In this document: piece by piece, positions 51,489 through 62,871 of the stretch
How positions within the stretch are numbered: position 1 is the stretch's first letter
How the letters are laid out: each line of letters starts with the position of its first letter
Assembly: GCA_019321725.1 (NCBI GenBank)
Contig: CM033108.1
Span: forward strand, 1,986,501 to 2,050,500
From: Paulownia fortunei
Lineage: Eukaryota > Streptophyta > Magnoliopsida > Lamiales > Paulowniaceae
Direction: 5' to 3'
Length of the DNA stretch: 64,000 bases
Made by a program: the position numbers and the translations under genes
Notes under the pieces: generated by a model
Databases searched by the model: none
Told to the model about the DNA's origin: nothing
Seen by the model: only the letters and a program-made list of their open reading frames with translations

Positions 51489-52841
51489 GGCTCTCGATCT
51501 CTTGTTCAAATTTCTTCAGAAACTATATTACTAATTGTTGCAAATTAACATATAATGCAACTCTGGTTGTTTCGATCCAAGTGAGTAAATCTACATATAT
51601 ATATATATATATATATATATAACTACATAAGTAACTAATATATAAATGCTAAATCAGTAAAAAGAAGTAGAATAAATTCTGTTGTCATCTGGTGAATGTT
51701 TTGAAAGAAATAGAGAGGTATAAAAAGAAAGGATAAAAAATTGCAAGAACCCTTTTTCTTTTCACTTTCTGTAACTGGTTCGATGGATAATCAATCTGTG
51801 GTCGTCTACTCCTCAGTGGAGGAAGAATTCACTCAAAAAGCTAAGGATGTGCGTAGTACAAAAACTAATGGATTTGGTGTTTGGTGTAATAATCTTGATT
51901 TAAACATGCAGAATATATATATTCTTGATGCAACATTGATTAGATTTATCATTCCTGATTTGACTTATTAATTGCGTGGCAACATCCAATTTGGAAAGAC
52001 TCTCATTCAATCTAACTGGAAGTTTTAGATAAAAATAAAAAAAATAATTTTATATAGTGGCGACTGAAATTTGAAAGTTAGTAATGTTAAACTATTATTT
52101 TCATTAAAAGGACAATTTTAGATAAAAAAAAAATACCTTAAAAAATAGAAAATATGAGTATATATTTTATAAAGTTAGTGATCTCAAAAAAAAAAAAAAA
52201 AAAAAAGAGTTTATATTTTGGGAATATAGAGTATATTTTGGGATTGCTTGAAAATTAGCTCAATGACAGATTTGGAAAATAATAATTGTTTTTGTGCACA
52301 AGACAATTTTTTATTATTCATAGAAGATCTTTAATTAAAAAGTATGAAATCCTTACTCAATTCAACATGTTAATGTGTAAGGAATTTTGTCTATATTAGT
52401 TACTTTCCATTCAAAATTTGAGATAATAATAAGTTATAAATATCCTTTTATGTTGTGAAAGGATTGGGTAAAGTCTTTCGCCTCTCTGTTTATGTATCTT
52501 TTAAAGGAATTCTCCAGTAGCTCAAGCTACACTAATTAGTGACTTTTTAAAATTTGTAAGTAGAAATAACTTTTAAGAAAGGCTCCATTAAGCCAAATTA
52601 GGTAAAAGCCTTTTGTTTTAACAGCCCTTCACGTAAAAGGCTATTTATTTTGACATTTTAGTACACAAAAATATACACTTGTTTTTATCAAGTTGACAAA
52701 ACGGTCTTCACTTTCTAAAATTGTGTTATCTTTTTTCTAATACACACACACACACGCACTATAACTTAAAATTGTGCTTTCCTTAGTGGTACAACATGTT
52801 CAGAAGATTAATCATCATCATAATAATAAATGTTAATTACA

Positions 52842-53085
52842 AAAACAATCCTTGAAATTTGACTTATTTATAGAAACTATCCATCTAAGTTTATAAATTA
52901 CAAGGTATTACAAATTTTCCGTTGAAATCTATCTCTATTTTACAAATACAAATACTTCATCTCCTCTCAGTATGTACAATTCATAAAATGAAGATAAATA
53001 CTTAAAGAGATATTTATAATTTATAAATTTAAAATGAAATCTCAAGAGTGATTTTTGTAATTAATCTAATAATTGTGATAATATT
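52842..53085. mobile_element. Short inverted-repeat element (MITE), family A copy 3, private to unit 3
   Basis: Left end GTTAATTACAAAAACAATCC; right end inverted GATTAATTACAAAAATCACT. Units 1, 2 and 4 lack it at the aligned place, which reads as an uninterrupted AATAATAATAGTGGGAATAT or close variant, so it inserted after the units separated. Confidence 0.65.
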
Positions 53086-53491
53086 TTGATTGAATTTGTA
53101 TAAAAACTTACCTCAAGATGCTTTAGATTAATGTCATGAAAACAAATTTTAAAATGAAAGAAGCAAACTAATTCAAGTTATTGGTCAACATTTTCCTCAT
53201 GATCATAAGGCATGCTACTTTTGACTTCATGTACATGAGACAGGCAAGAAACACAGCATGTGATTCATGGAATTTGTAGTGAAGACATAATACTTTAGAA
53301 AAAATGTTGATACTGGCGCCTTTCATGCTGCTTCTCATAAAGCATAGATGGAATATATAGAACAGGAGGACAACAGACAGGCGACTCAGTTGACTCCTCA
53401 GAAGAAGAATAAGGTATAATGCTATCTCCAACAGAATAACAAGGTGAATGTAATAAAAAAAATAAAAACAACAACAACGACGACGACTAAC

Positions 53492-53909
53492 AGTTCCTTA
53501 GTGATGAACCATGGCTGATAATTGGTGCCACACATGCCATGAAATTAACCTCTTTCAATCAAAATTTCATAGATAACCTCGAAATGTCAACTTACCCAAT
53601 CAAGATTCTTAGATATTTCTAAGGTCAACTTCAATGCGTTGAAAATTTCAAAACTTTTTTCAATATGCGTAAAAAAACATTATTCGAATTATTCCATTCA
53701 ATTCCTTAGTGATGAACCAAGGCTGATAATTGGTGCCACACGTGCCATGAAATTAACCTCTTTCAATCAAAATTTCATAGTTAACCTCGAAATGTCAACT
53801 CACCCAGTCAAGATTTTTAGATGTTTCTAAAGTCAGCTTCAATGTGTTGAAAATTTGAAAAAAAATATTCAATATGCATAAAAATACATTATCCGAATTA
53901 TTTCATTCA
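53492..53909. repeat. 209-bp direct tandem duplication within unit 3
   Basis: TTCCTTAGTGATGAACCA recurs at 53494 and 53703, and the following text (GCTGATAATTGGTGCCACAC, ATTAACCTCTTTCAATCAAA, AACCTCGAAATGTCAACT) repeats with few changes over the whole period. No coding frame is carried. Confidence 0.85.
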
Positions 53910-55500
53910 TTCTCCAAACTCTTTAGCAATAGACCACACAACGCAAGTAAATGAGATCAAAGATTTAATTTGGTGGTTCTGATAATAACAAGCTTACATT
54001 TATGGATGAACTATTTTGCTATATCAATAGAAATAATAATCGAGAGTTTTCAACAATTCAAGAAAATATTCTCTAATTAATTCCAACACCTCACGAAAAC
54101 AATCACACTATTCACTCAATTTCTAGTATCTCTCAATCTCTATCAATTATTTTATTCCACAATTAATTCTCTTCTCTCTCTGCACTTCAATTAAATTAAA
54201 ATGCCTCTATTTATATAAGTTAATCAAGCAGACACGTGTTGTACATCCAAAATCTAAAATCCAACCATTTTGAAAAACAGTATCAATAAGTGTAGAGATC
54301 TATCCACGTTACTACTACTTTCACCATCATCATTCTTCCTTTTGTGAGGGCATTTTTTTTTTAACATGGCCTTGTTTGTGACAATAACAACACACAATTA
54401 ATTGCCCTTGGCCTTTGAACCTAATGTGATCAACTTAAATTCATCTTTTGTATCTTTTCTCATGTGTGTATATATATATCAAATCTTCATCTTTTTTATT
54501 AGTTCAGCACCTAGTTCTCAATAGTTTAGGAACTCTCTTATTTTGCATTTTGTACAATGTAGTCTTAATGTCTATATGAATGAGTGAAGAATATGACATG
54601 CCCTGAATGTCAATTAACTAAAATATGAACTAGATCTGCGCGTTACCAAAACTAGGCGACAAGTCTACTGCATTACCTAGCCCTACTCCGTCACCTTAAA
54701 CTTTGTCTAAATTTTTTTAGGAAGAATTACTAATATGTATAGAAATGTAAGAAAAATAAGAAGTAAACCTTTTTTTTATTATTTTACAAGAATTTAATGA
54801 AGCATTAATCTTTCATTTTTCTTCATTTTCCACTATTTATTTCATATACATTTCGTACAAAAAGTAGCGTATGTGACAATTACCTAGGAATATATCCAAC
54901 CCTCCCCAGGCGTTTGTGTTATGATTCAACTGTGAATCCAAGGCCTTCTTGGCCTTTCTAAGTAGTAAATAAGGAGTATGTAGTACTAGTTATTCTGGAG
55001 CACCTATAACTAGAATTTAAATTTATTTTATTTAAAATCATGCATGCAAGAACAAAAACAACATACACCATATATTATTTCCCTATTTGAAAAGATGTGA
55101 AATTTTGAATTAATACTCATATATACCTAATCTTAAAAAAATAGGCAACTTTTGAGTAGCTACTATGTCATACGATATTAAATACTATAAGAAAAATAAC
55201 ACTAGTGATAAAATGCTTAGTGAAAATATCAAAATCAGCACTAATATATATATATATATATATTAAGTGATAATAACTTTTTCTTTGTTTACCACAATAT
55301 AGTTTTCAACGATTTAATGTACATTGACAAGAACTGTATATAAGTTCCCACTGTTATAATTAGTAGTTCATATATAGTGACAATACAATTGTTGAGACTA
55401 TTATATTAGTTGTTAGTAATTATCTATAATGGCAATTTTATACACAACTTTTTTTGTCATTAACTATCGATAATTATAACTTTTACACAATTCTTATCAC

Positions 55501-56548
55501 AGCAAAATTATTTTTTTCTTCCTATAAGTTGGCTTACTTAGAGATTTGATTATTTTTAATTTAAAATTTAAAATTTTGTTCTTTAAGTGAAAAAAATTTA
55601 AACATTTAGTCCTCTAACCAACTATACCAGGTAAAAGTGATTGGCTAAATTGACTATGATGGAGATTTGGGAAAAATTAATTTTGGAGTGAAAATTGTTG
55701 AGTTGAGTGCCTAGGTGGAGCTTAAAAGGAAAAAAAAAAAATAGCATTTAGGACACATATGGTACATTCAAGTGTTATTTTTTTTCCTCCTCCAATTCTT
55801 ATTTTTTCTTTTTACAAGTTTTTTTTCTCATTTTTTAACTTTTTTCTATTTTATTTTATAAAATTGAATTTTAAGTATTTTTTATTTTTAAATGTGAAAC
55901 TTATTAACATTTAATAATTTATTTAAATTTATGGTAAGTAATTAAAAATATTAAATTTACACTATTTTTTCTTGTGAATCATTAATGATCTACTATTTTA
56001 TTTTTTAAAGTTGAATTTTGAATATTTTTTATTTTTAAATATGCAATTCATTAACATTTAATAATTTATTTAAATTCATGATAAGTAATACTAGTTTTTT
56101 CTTGCCAGTTTAGATTATTTTTCTCAAGTATTAAAATTTGTTAACATTTAAATATTTATTGCGTTTTTTTATAAGTTGTTTGAAATTTAATATAAATCTA
56201 TATTTTTATGCAATGATTTTCAAACTTATGTACATTCTAATTATAATAACTTTTTTAAGATTTAATCAATGAAAGAAGAATAAATCTATTATGCCAATAT
56301 ACCAAGTTAGCTTTTTTTTTTTCCTTTTTTCACCTTCAAACCTGTCCATCTAGGCGTCTAACTTAGCAATTTTCCCTCAAAAATTATTTTTTCTCAAAAT
56401 CTCCATCCTAGTCAACTTAGTCAGTCACTTTTGTTTCCTCTAAATATCTGATTTTTTTTTCATTAAAAGGAAAAAATCTAAATTTTTAAAATAAAAAAGG
56501 CCAAATCTCTAAATAAACCAATTTAGAGGATAAAAAAAATAATTTGCC
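55501..56548. mobile_element. Mutator-like non-autonomous element, 1048 bp, exact 11-bp target-site duplication
   Basis: Bounded by exact copies of ATTCTTATCAC at 55490-55500 and 56549-56559. The empty site is visible in unit 1 as CACAATTCTTATCACTATTA near 43352. Terminal inverted repeats of about 250 bp: left AGCAAAATTATTTTTTTCTT pairs with right-inverted GGCAAATTATTTTTTTTATC, continuing through AGAGATTTGATTATTTTT/AGAGATTTGGCCTTTTTT and CTAGGTGGA/CTAGATGGA. Non-coding centre. Long TIRs and a 9-11 bp duplication indicate the Mutator superfamily. Confidence 0.85.
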
Positions 56549-56915
56549 ATTCTTATCACTATTAAAATTATAAAAATTATTGTTGCGACAATAGAAAAAT
56601 TCTGGACGAGTGATCCAGTGACAAATTTGATATTATCAATAACATTCTCTTTTTTTTCTTTTTTGTGGTGAAAAATGAAAGCAAAACTTTATCAGAAAAT
56701 ATTTAAATGTTGGAGTTTTAGCAAACCCCAACCATATCTACCTCCATATTACTGCAAATCATCAAAAGGGCTGCTACTCCAAATTAAGTAAAGCAAGTAT
56801 ATAGAGAATATTATTCACTATTCAACTCATCATAAGTAATACAGGATAGATCACAACTCCTTGTAGCTACCAAATACTATTAATACTTCATATTACAAAG
56901 AGATAAATTAGGATT

Positions 56916-57394
56916 TCAATTAGGGTTATGGTGCATGCAATTATCAGTGTCTGGTTTATCATCAACTCCATCAATGCTCCTCAACCAGAAGGTACAATCA
57001 AACGAAGCTACATCATTTGGGATATCATCCATCACCCATTCTTGTCCTCTCGGAAAATATATCCCTGTGCGGGGGTGGGGCATCCAGCAGCCCTGTGTAT
57101 CCTCCGGCCTCCGCCCGTCAGCCGCCGGCTCCTCCAAGACTTTGTTGGTGTTTTTAGGATGATTTGATCTTGCCAACCTGCTAATGCAACGTTCAACTGC
57201 TAATCCCTGCCTGCATACAGATTAAAAGAACAACTTTGCATTCTTGATCCCATTTTTTTTCTTGCTAAAATCCTTGTACCAAACGAATTAAAGTGTACCT
57301 AAATGAGAAATGAATGAAAATGGAGTTCAGAAGCATACAGTGAGAACGGCTTTATAAGCAACATCTTTGTGTTCTTGATTCCAGTTCTGGCCAT
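56916..57394 (-). CDS. LEA_3-like small protein, array copy C
   Basis: Two exons, 57394-57339 and 57210-56916, phase-2 intron of 128 bp, giving 116 residues. Exon 1 MARTGIKNTKMLLIKPFS; exon 2 QGLAVERCISRLARSNHPKN, then TNKVLEEPAADGRRPEDT, the core GCWMPHPRTGIYFPRGQEWV and DDIPNDVASFDCTFWLRSID, ending MHHNPN. Changes from B include Val-to-Gly, Gly-to-Glu and Met-to-Ile just after the exon junction, while the W-x-P-x-P-x-T-G core is identical. Frame and splice sites are intact. The start ATG lies in exon 1; the in-frame Met near the exon 2 start in A and B is Ile here, which supports starting in exon 1. Confidence 0.78.
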
Positions 57395-58730
57395 GGCTCT
57401 CGATCTCTTGTTCAAATTTCTTCAGAAACTATATGACCAAGTGTTTTCAAATTAACTTCTAATGCAACTCTGGTTGTTTGGATCCAAGTGAGTAAATCTA
57501 CGTAAATATATATAACTACAAAAGTATCTAATATCTAAATGCTAAACCAGTAAAAAGAAGTAGAATAAATTCTGTTGTCATCTGGTGAATTTATTGAAAG
57601 AAATGGAGAGATATGAAAAAGAAGGGCAAAATGCAAGAACCCATTTGCTTTTCATTACCAGTAACCTGGTTCGATGGAGCAATCTGTGGTCGTAAACTCC
57701 TCGTCAAAAAGCTAAGAATGTGCGTAGTACCATAATTAATGTACTTGGTGCTGTACCCATCTTGATTTTAATCGTGCAGAATATATATATTCTTGATGCA
57801 ATATTGATTAGATTTGCCACTCCTGATTTGACTTATAAAACGCGTTTGGAACATCGAATTTAATAAAGACTCTCATCCCATGTAATTCGAAATTTTAGAT
57901 AAAAAATAAAAAATAATAATTTTATGTATTTTCACATTATTGTTTTTAAAATAATAATTAAAAATTAGTGACGTTATATTATTATTTTCATTAAACTAAC
58001 AACTCTAGAGGAAAAAACAATACTATCTTAAAAAATAGAAAATATGAGTATATTTTATAAAGTTAGTGTTCCTAAAAAAATATGAGCTTATATTTGGGAA
58101 AATAATAGTTGTTTTTTGTGCACAGGAAGATTTTTTACATTTATTAACTTTTTGATTACTCGTTTCTTTTAATTAAAGAGTATGAAAACTTGATTAAAAT
58201 TCAACTTGTAATTGTGAGAGGGATTTTATGTATAATAGTTACTTTCCATCCAAAATTTGAGATAACGTTTTAAAAGTTCTAAAAGTCCTTTTAACTGTGA
58301 AAGGAGTTGGTTAAAAAAAAATTCCCTCTCTATTTATGTATCTTTTAAAGGAATTCGCCAACAGCTCAAGCTACAATAATTAGTGACTTTTTAAAATTGT
58401 AAGTAAGAAATAACTTTTAAGAAAGGCTCCAAGAAGCCAAATTAGGTAAAATCTTTTTATTTTAACACCCCTTCAGGTAATTATTTTGACATTTAGGTAC
58501 ACAAAGACATACACTTTATCTGTTTTTATCAAGTGGACAAAACGGTCTTCACTTTCTAAAATTGTGTCATCCTTAGTGGTACAATATGTTAAGAAGATAA
58601 AATTATAATATTAATAATAATGGTAATATTTTGATTGAATTTGTATCAAAAGCTTACCTCAAGATGCTTTTTAGATTGATATCATCAAAACAATCTTTAA
58701 AATGAAGAAGCAAACTAACTCAAGTTATTA

Positions 58731-60732
58731 GACATACAATATATATATATATATATATTCGTTGATCGCTCATTGTAATCCATATTCAATATTCATGAAT
58801 GTTCATTATTTTTCAATCTTCTTTTCTTTCCATTACATGTTTGTTTTCTTCAAGTTTCAACCAGAAATCATGTCAAAATGGAAGCTTAGGCATTTTTCTA
58901 AAGCAACACAACTATTGATAATGTTTCACATAGGAATGGCAACGGGCAAGTTTGGGGTGGATTTGTCAAATTCGAGATTTGTTTCATCAAGATTTTTTAG
59001 GATTCAACATAAATATATATATAATAAATTTTAAAAAATAATAAAAATATTTAAAATGTGACGGGTTTGAAAAAAAAAATCCAAAACCTACTTCAAACTA
59101 ATTTATAATAATAAAAACATGCTCACATATTCGAGTTTGAAGAATGGGGCCATCCCATTCCATTCCATTTCGTACTCCTATCCGAGCTACTTCAATATTC
59201 TTTTAGCCACTTATTGATTGTAATTGCCCTTTATGTCTAAGCTTATTATATTTGTTGATTAAAGTGTTATACCCTATGAAATGATGTCTATCACATATGA
59301 GGTCCCTATGAGCTCTCCTATATACACTAACAAATTGATGTCTCGAAACTAACTAAAAATTAACCGTTCTTGCTTCATCTAATGGGCCATTATTGGTGTG
59401 AGCTTCAGGACAAAGGATCCATCTCAATATAAGCCCCTCTGCCCGACTAGTAATTCATACTATGGCCCAAGTGAGTAATCCATCTCATGGGCTTTAAATT
59501 TGATCCGAAAGTCTTGTTGATGATGGATTCCGAACTGGGAACGATCACAGTCTCAGACTGACTGCTTCTTTTCTTTCCCCATTTTTCAATGTTCATCAAT
59601 GAAATTGAAGTTCAGAGAATATTTCCCTTCTTTGCCATTTCGATTCCATGGTATTTAAATTTTCTGGCAATTTTTTTAGAACTTGGTTCGATAAGATTAA
59701 AGTATTAAAACCATCACCTGGGATGCAATTTCTGCTGATTCGTAGTTAATTTCTTGTTCTTGTTATAAATATTTTTTTGAGTCACTTTATATTTTATTTG
59801 AGGGCTTAACCAGAGCCAAACTATTATCTTTTTGAGCTTAGGTAATTAATTCTAAGTAAGAAAGAAACAGAAAGATGCAGACTTGCGGGTACTGGAGACA
59901 TTGTGAAAAAAATATAATAATTAGTTATGATAATGTCAAGATTTTTACTAATAATATATGTTCTGGTTGTATATTTTTTTTGTTTTGCCATGATAATAAT
60001 ATTCACAAGGTGTATAGAATACTTTTTTTGTTTAAATAGTTATTGTTAATAGTTCTTGACAATTTTGTAATAACAAAAGAATATTATCATGGATTCGTTA
60101 ATGATAAATTTATTGTCACTAAATTATTATAATATTTTATTATTACATATCGATATTAAATTTAAAAATTATTATTGTGATAAAATAAAAACAACAACAC
60201 TTTATATATAATTAATGTTAATTTTAATATTATTATTCGATATTTTATCTTGTGTGTGTGTGAGAGAGAGAGAGAGACGAAGAAGGGTGGGGGCCGGGAG
60301 CCAGTCAGGGGAGGTCCTCTTGTGGTCCTCATGGTGTACTAGTTCAGATTACTGCAGACCTGCATAGTTCAGACCAATAATCATTCATGGCGAAAAGGAG
60401 TACCAAGTTATCAAAACCCCACTCAACACTCACTTGTCCCACAACCTTAGCGTGACTTCTACTCCCTGGAAAAACATGTCTCTGAATCAAATGAAATTCA
60501 AGTAATCATACTTTCTGTACAATTTTTTGTTAGCCCTTTTAAAATTTGAGCCAATCCTATTAATTCTTGCTTTCCAAGGTTGATGATTATTAGAATTAAT
60601 CCAAGGTTGACCTGACTGTCCACTTGGTGTCCCTACAGCTGACTCTCTCTCTCCACTCTTTTTCTTCTTCTCTACATGCATGTTTCCATTTGCCTTTTCA
60701 CCTTTCAATTCCACCATCTCTCTCTCTCTAAA
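58731..60732. other. Spacer and presumed promoter of the LRR gene
   Basis: A possible MITE at 58931-59180 (left TAGGAATGGCAACGGGC, right inverted TAGGAGTACGAAATGG) without a clear target-site duplication. GGCCCA-type motifs at 59391-59490. A (GT)n(GA)n tract at 60253-60278 and CT-rich leader sequence at 60643-60730 directly before the LRR start. No other gene. Confidence 0.45.
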
Positions 60733-62871
60733 ATGGCTTTTGCTTCTCTCCTCTCCTTCCTCCTCCCTATTCTCCTATCTTTTTCTTCCACGCTCGCCAC
60801 AAATACTGAAGGTAAATTGATTAAGTGCTTTTAGATTTGAATTTTCATATGGATAAGTAGCCAAATATATATGCCTAGAATTTTCTTTCATTTTCTTTCT
60901 TGAATTCCTTAGTTTTGTGGACAATCTGTAGTTTTTGCTGAGTTCTTTTTCAGTTTTCTTTGAAGGGTTTCTTGATTGAGTTTATCATGAAGATCCCATC
61001 TCAAGAAAGTTCTTGTTTTTTGCTTCTTTGGGTTTGTATTCTGTAAATAGTGTGCCTTCTGATATTGGTCTTTGCAGGAAATGCCTTGCATGCTTTGAGA
61101 ACCAGGCTTTCAGACCCCACTAATGTCCTACAAAGCTGGGATCCAACTCTTGTAAATCCTTGTACCTGGTTTCATGTCACTTGTGACTCTAATAACCATG
61201 TTGTTCGCTTGTAAGATCTTCAGTTTTCTTAGTAATTGCAATACTGTCGGTAGCTCTGATATTGATGTTTTCAGTTTGTGCCTTTAATTTGGAGTGATTA
61301 TTATTGATTATTATTATTTTCATTAGTTTTGAAATTTTAGCATGTACTGTCAGTGGTTGTGATAATTGTGCTATTAATGTGTGTATGATTGTAGGGACCT
61401 GGGCAATTCCAACATTTCTGGGACCTTAGGTCCTGAGCTAGGTGAACTCAAGCACCTTCAGTACTTGTAATACTCTAAACCCTCTGATTAATATATCAAC
61501 TATGTATGTGATCTTATCTGCTTTTGTGGGATCACTGTTTAATTTTACTAATAGTGCTTTTTATATATCAGTAAATTAGTGTTAGCCCTTTTGGGTAAAC
61601 CAGGAAATTAACAAGAGGACAGAAAAAGGGCTGTTCTTGAATCAAATGTTTTATGCTTTTATTGTCAGTTTCTTGTTTTAGCGAATCATCATTAAAGATT
61701 CAAATTAGCAGTTAGTTTTTTCCGACTTTTAACTCACCAATCATCGGAGTTCTTGTGTCTTCCGAGTTACTCCTTGTGGTGACAAAGGGATAATTTTTGC
61801 ATGGGTTGCAGGGAACTTTACAGGAATAGCATTGGAGGGGAAATCCCCAAGGAGTTGGGCAATTTGGAAAAACTCGTTAGCATGGATCTTTATGGAAACA
61901 AATTCAAAGGGAAGATACCAAAATCTTTTGCTAAATTGAAGGCTCTTAGATTTCTGTGAGTACAATAAAGTCTGACTAATCCTTAAGTTCATTACTGTTG
62001 ATTCTTGAATTACTTCTGGATTCCAATTTCAAGTGATTGAGTATCCATGGTTTAATGCGACAGACGGCTAAATAATAACAAGCTAACAGGATCAATTCCG
62101 AGGGAACTAACCACTTTATTCAACCTTAAAGTTTTGTAAGTGATAATTTCAAAGTTTCGTGCCCCCTGATAATGATGAGCAAAATGTAAAATCGTTATTT
62201 GGCTCTGATTCTCGCAAGACTTACGTTTGATTCTTGGATTTCTGCAGTGATGTCTCCAACAATGATCTTTGTGGAACAATTCCAGTCGATGGCCCATTTG
62301 GAAGTTTTCCTATGGAAAGGTATTTTCCCTACTAGTTCTTCCTTGTTATACGACTCTGTCAATTTCACTTGATCGATGCCAAGTCCTGTACGAGGATGCT
62401 GACATGCTGTGCATATTTGTTATTAAACCTGTTCCTACGAAAGAACATTTGTATTTCATACTCATTGGATATCTATGTTGATGGTAAATGCTTAGGACAA
62501 TGCAAAAATTATTTCTCTGCATGATTATTAGAACCAGCCCAGCCGAACCTGTTGGACCAGAGAGGAGATAGCCCGTTGGACAAACCAGAATTCAATGGAA
62601 ACTAATCTGGAATCCAATGCATCAGAATTCAATAGTTTTGTTATGAACTCTTATTTGATATGCTTTACCATTTTTATTACATTTGATCTGAAACATATTC
62701 AACTTGTTCTTCAATAATCTTTAAGATATCTTGTTTATTTATATGAAACAATGGTCAAATTCCATGAACAAATGAATGATCTGTTTTCCGACCATCTTTT
62801 GCAGTTTTGAGAACAATAGGCTTAACGGACCTGAGCTGAAAGGGTTGGTGCCCTATGACTTTGGATGCTAA
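60733..62871 (+). CDS. Secreted leucine-rich repeat protein, LRR1 type (SERK-ectodomain-like, no kinase)
   Basis: Seven exons: 60733-60811, 61078-61210, 61395-61466, 61812-61955, 62064-62135, 62248-62319 and 62805-62871. All splice sites are GT-AG and the total is 212 residues, near the family's usual 215-220. Residues 1-23 are a signal peptide ([20 protein letters not shown]). The LRR N-cap [19 protein letters not shown] has the paired cysteines typical of SERK-type ectodomains. Five LRRs follow, with [56 protein letters not shown] and [20 protein letters not shown]. Exons 3, 5 and 6 are 72 nt (one 24-residue repeat each) and exon 4 is 144 nt (two). The end is [14 protein letters not shown]; there is no membrane segment or kinase. 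Family knowledge: apoplastic LRR1-type proteins act in defence and receptor-complex contexts; the partner is unknown here. Confidence 0.94.

Larger units (their letters stand above)
50225..54510. repeat. Tandem unit 3 of the LEA-like array
   Basis: Starts with the common 3' flank (GGCAAAACTTTATTAAAAAA), then gene copy B, promoter, and the downstream blocks shared with units 1, 2 and 4 (TTACCTCAAGATGCTTTAGA at 53109, and the TATA block near 54200). Contains a private MITE (52842-53085) and an internal 209-bp duplication (53492-53909). Confidence 0.7.
54935..58730. repeat. Tandem unit 4 of the LEA-like array
   Basis: Shares the long left flank with unit 1 (from 54935), the 3' flank with all units (GCAAAACTTTATCAGAAAAT at 56691), gene copy C, the promoter and the CTTACCTCAAGATGCTTTTT block at about 58657. 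Carries a private 1048-bp insertion at 55501-56548. Confidence 0.7.

Noticed and set aside
53295..53477. Minus-strand frame YSVGDSIIPYSSSEESTES in unit 3
   Set aside because: It is not conserved in the other units except for a few residues at its end, and no family was recognised.
60487..60717. Minus-strand 76-codon frame upstream of the LRR gene
   Set aside because: It overlaps the CT-rich leader of the LRR gene; the KKKKS/GERES composition comes from that tract.
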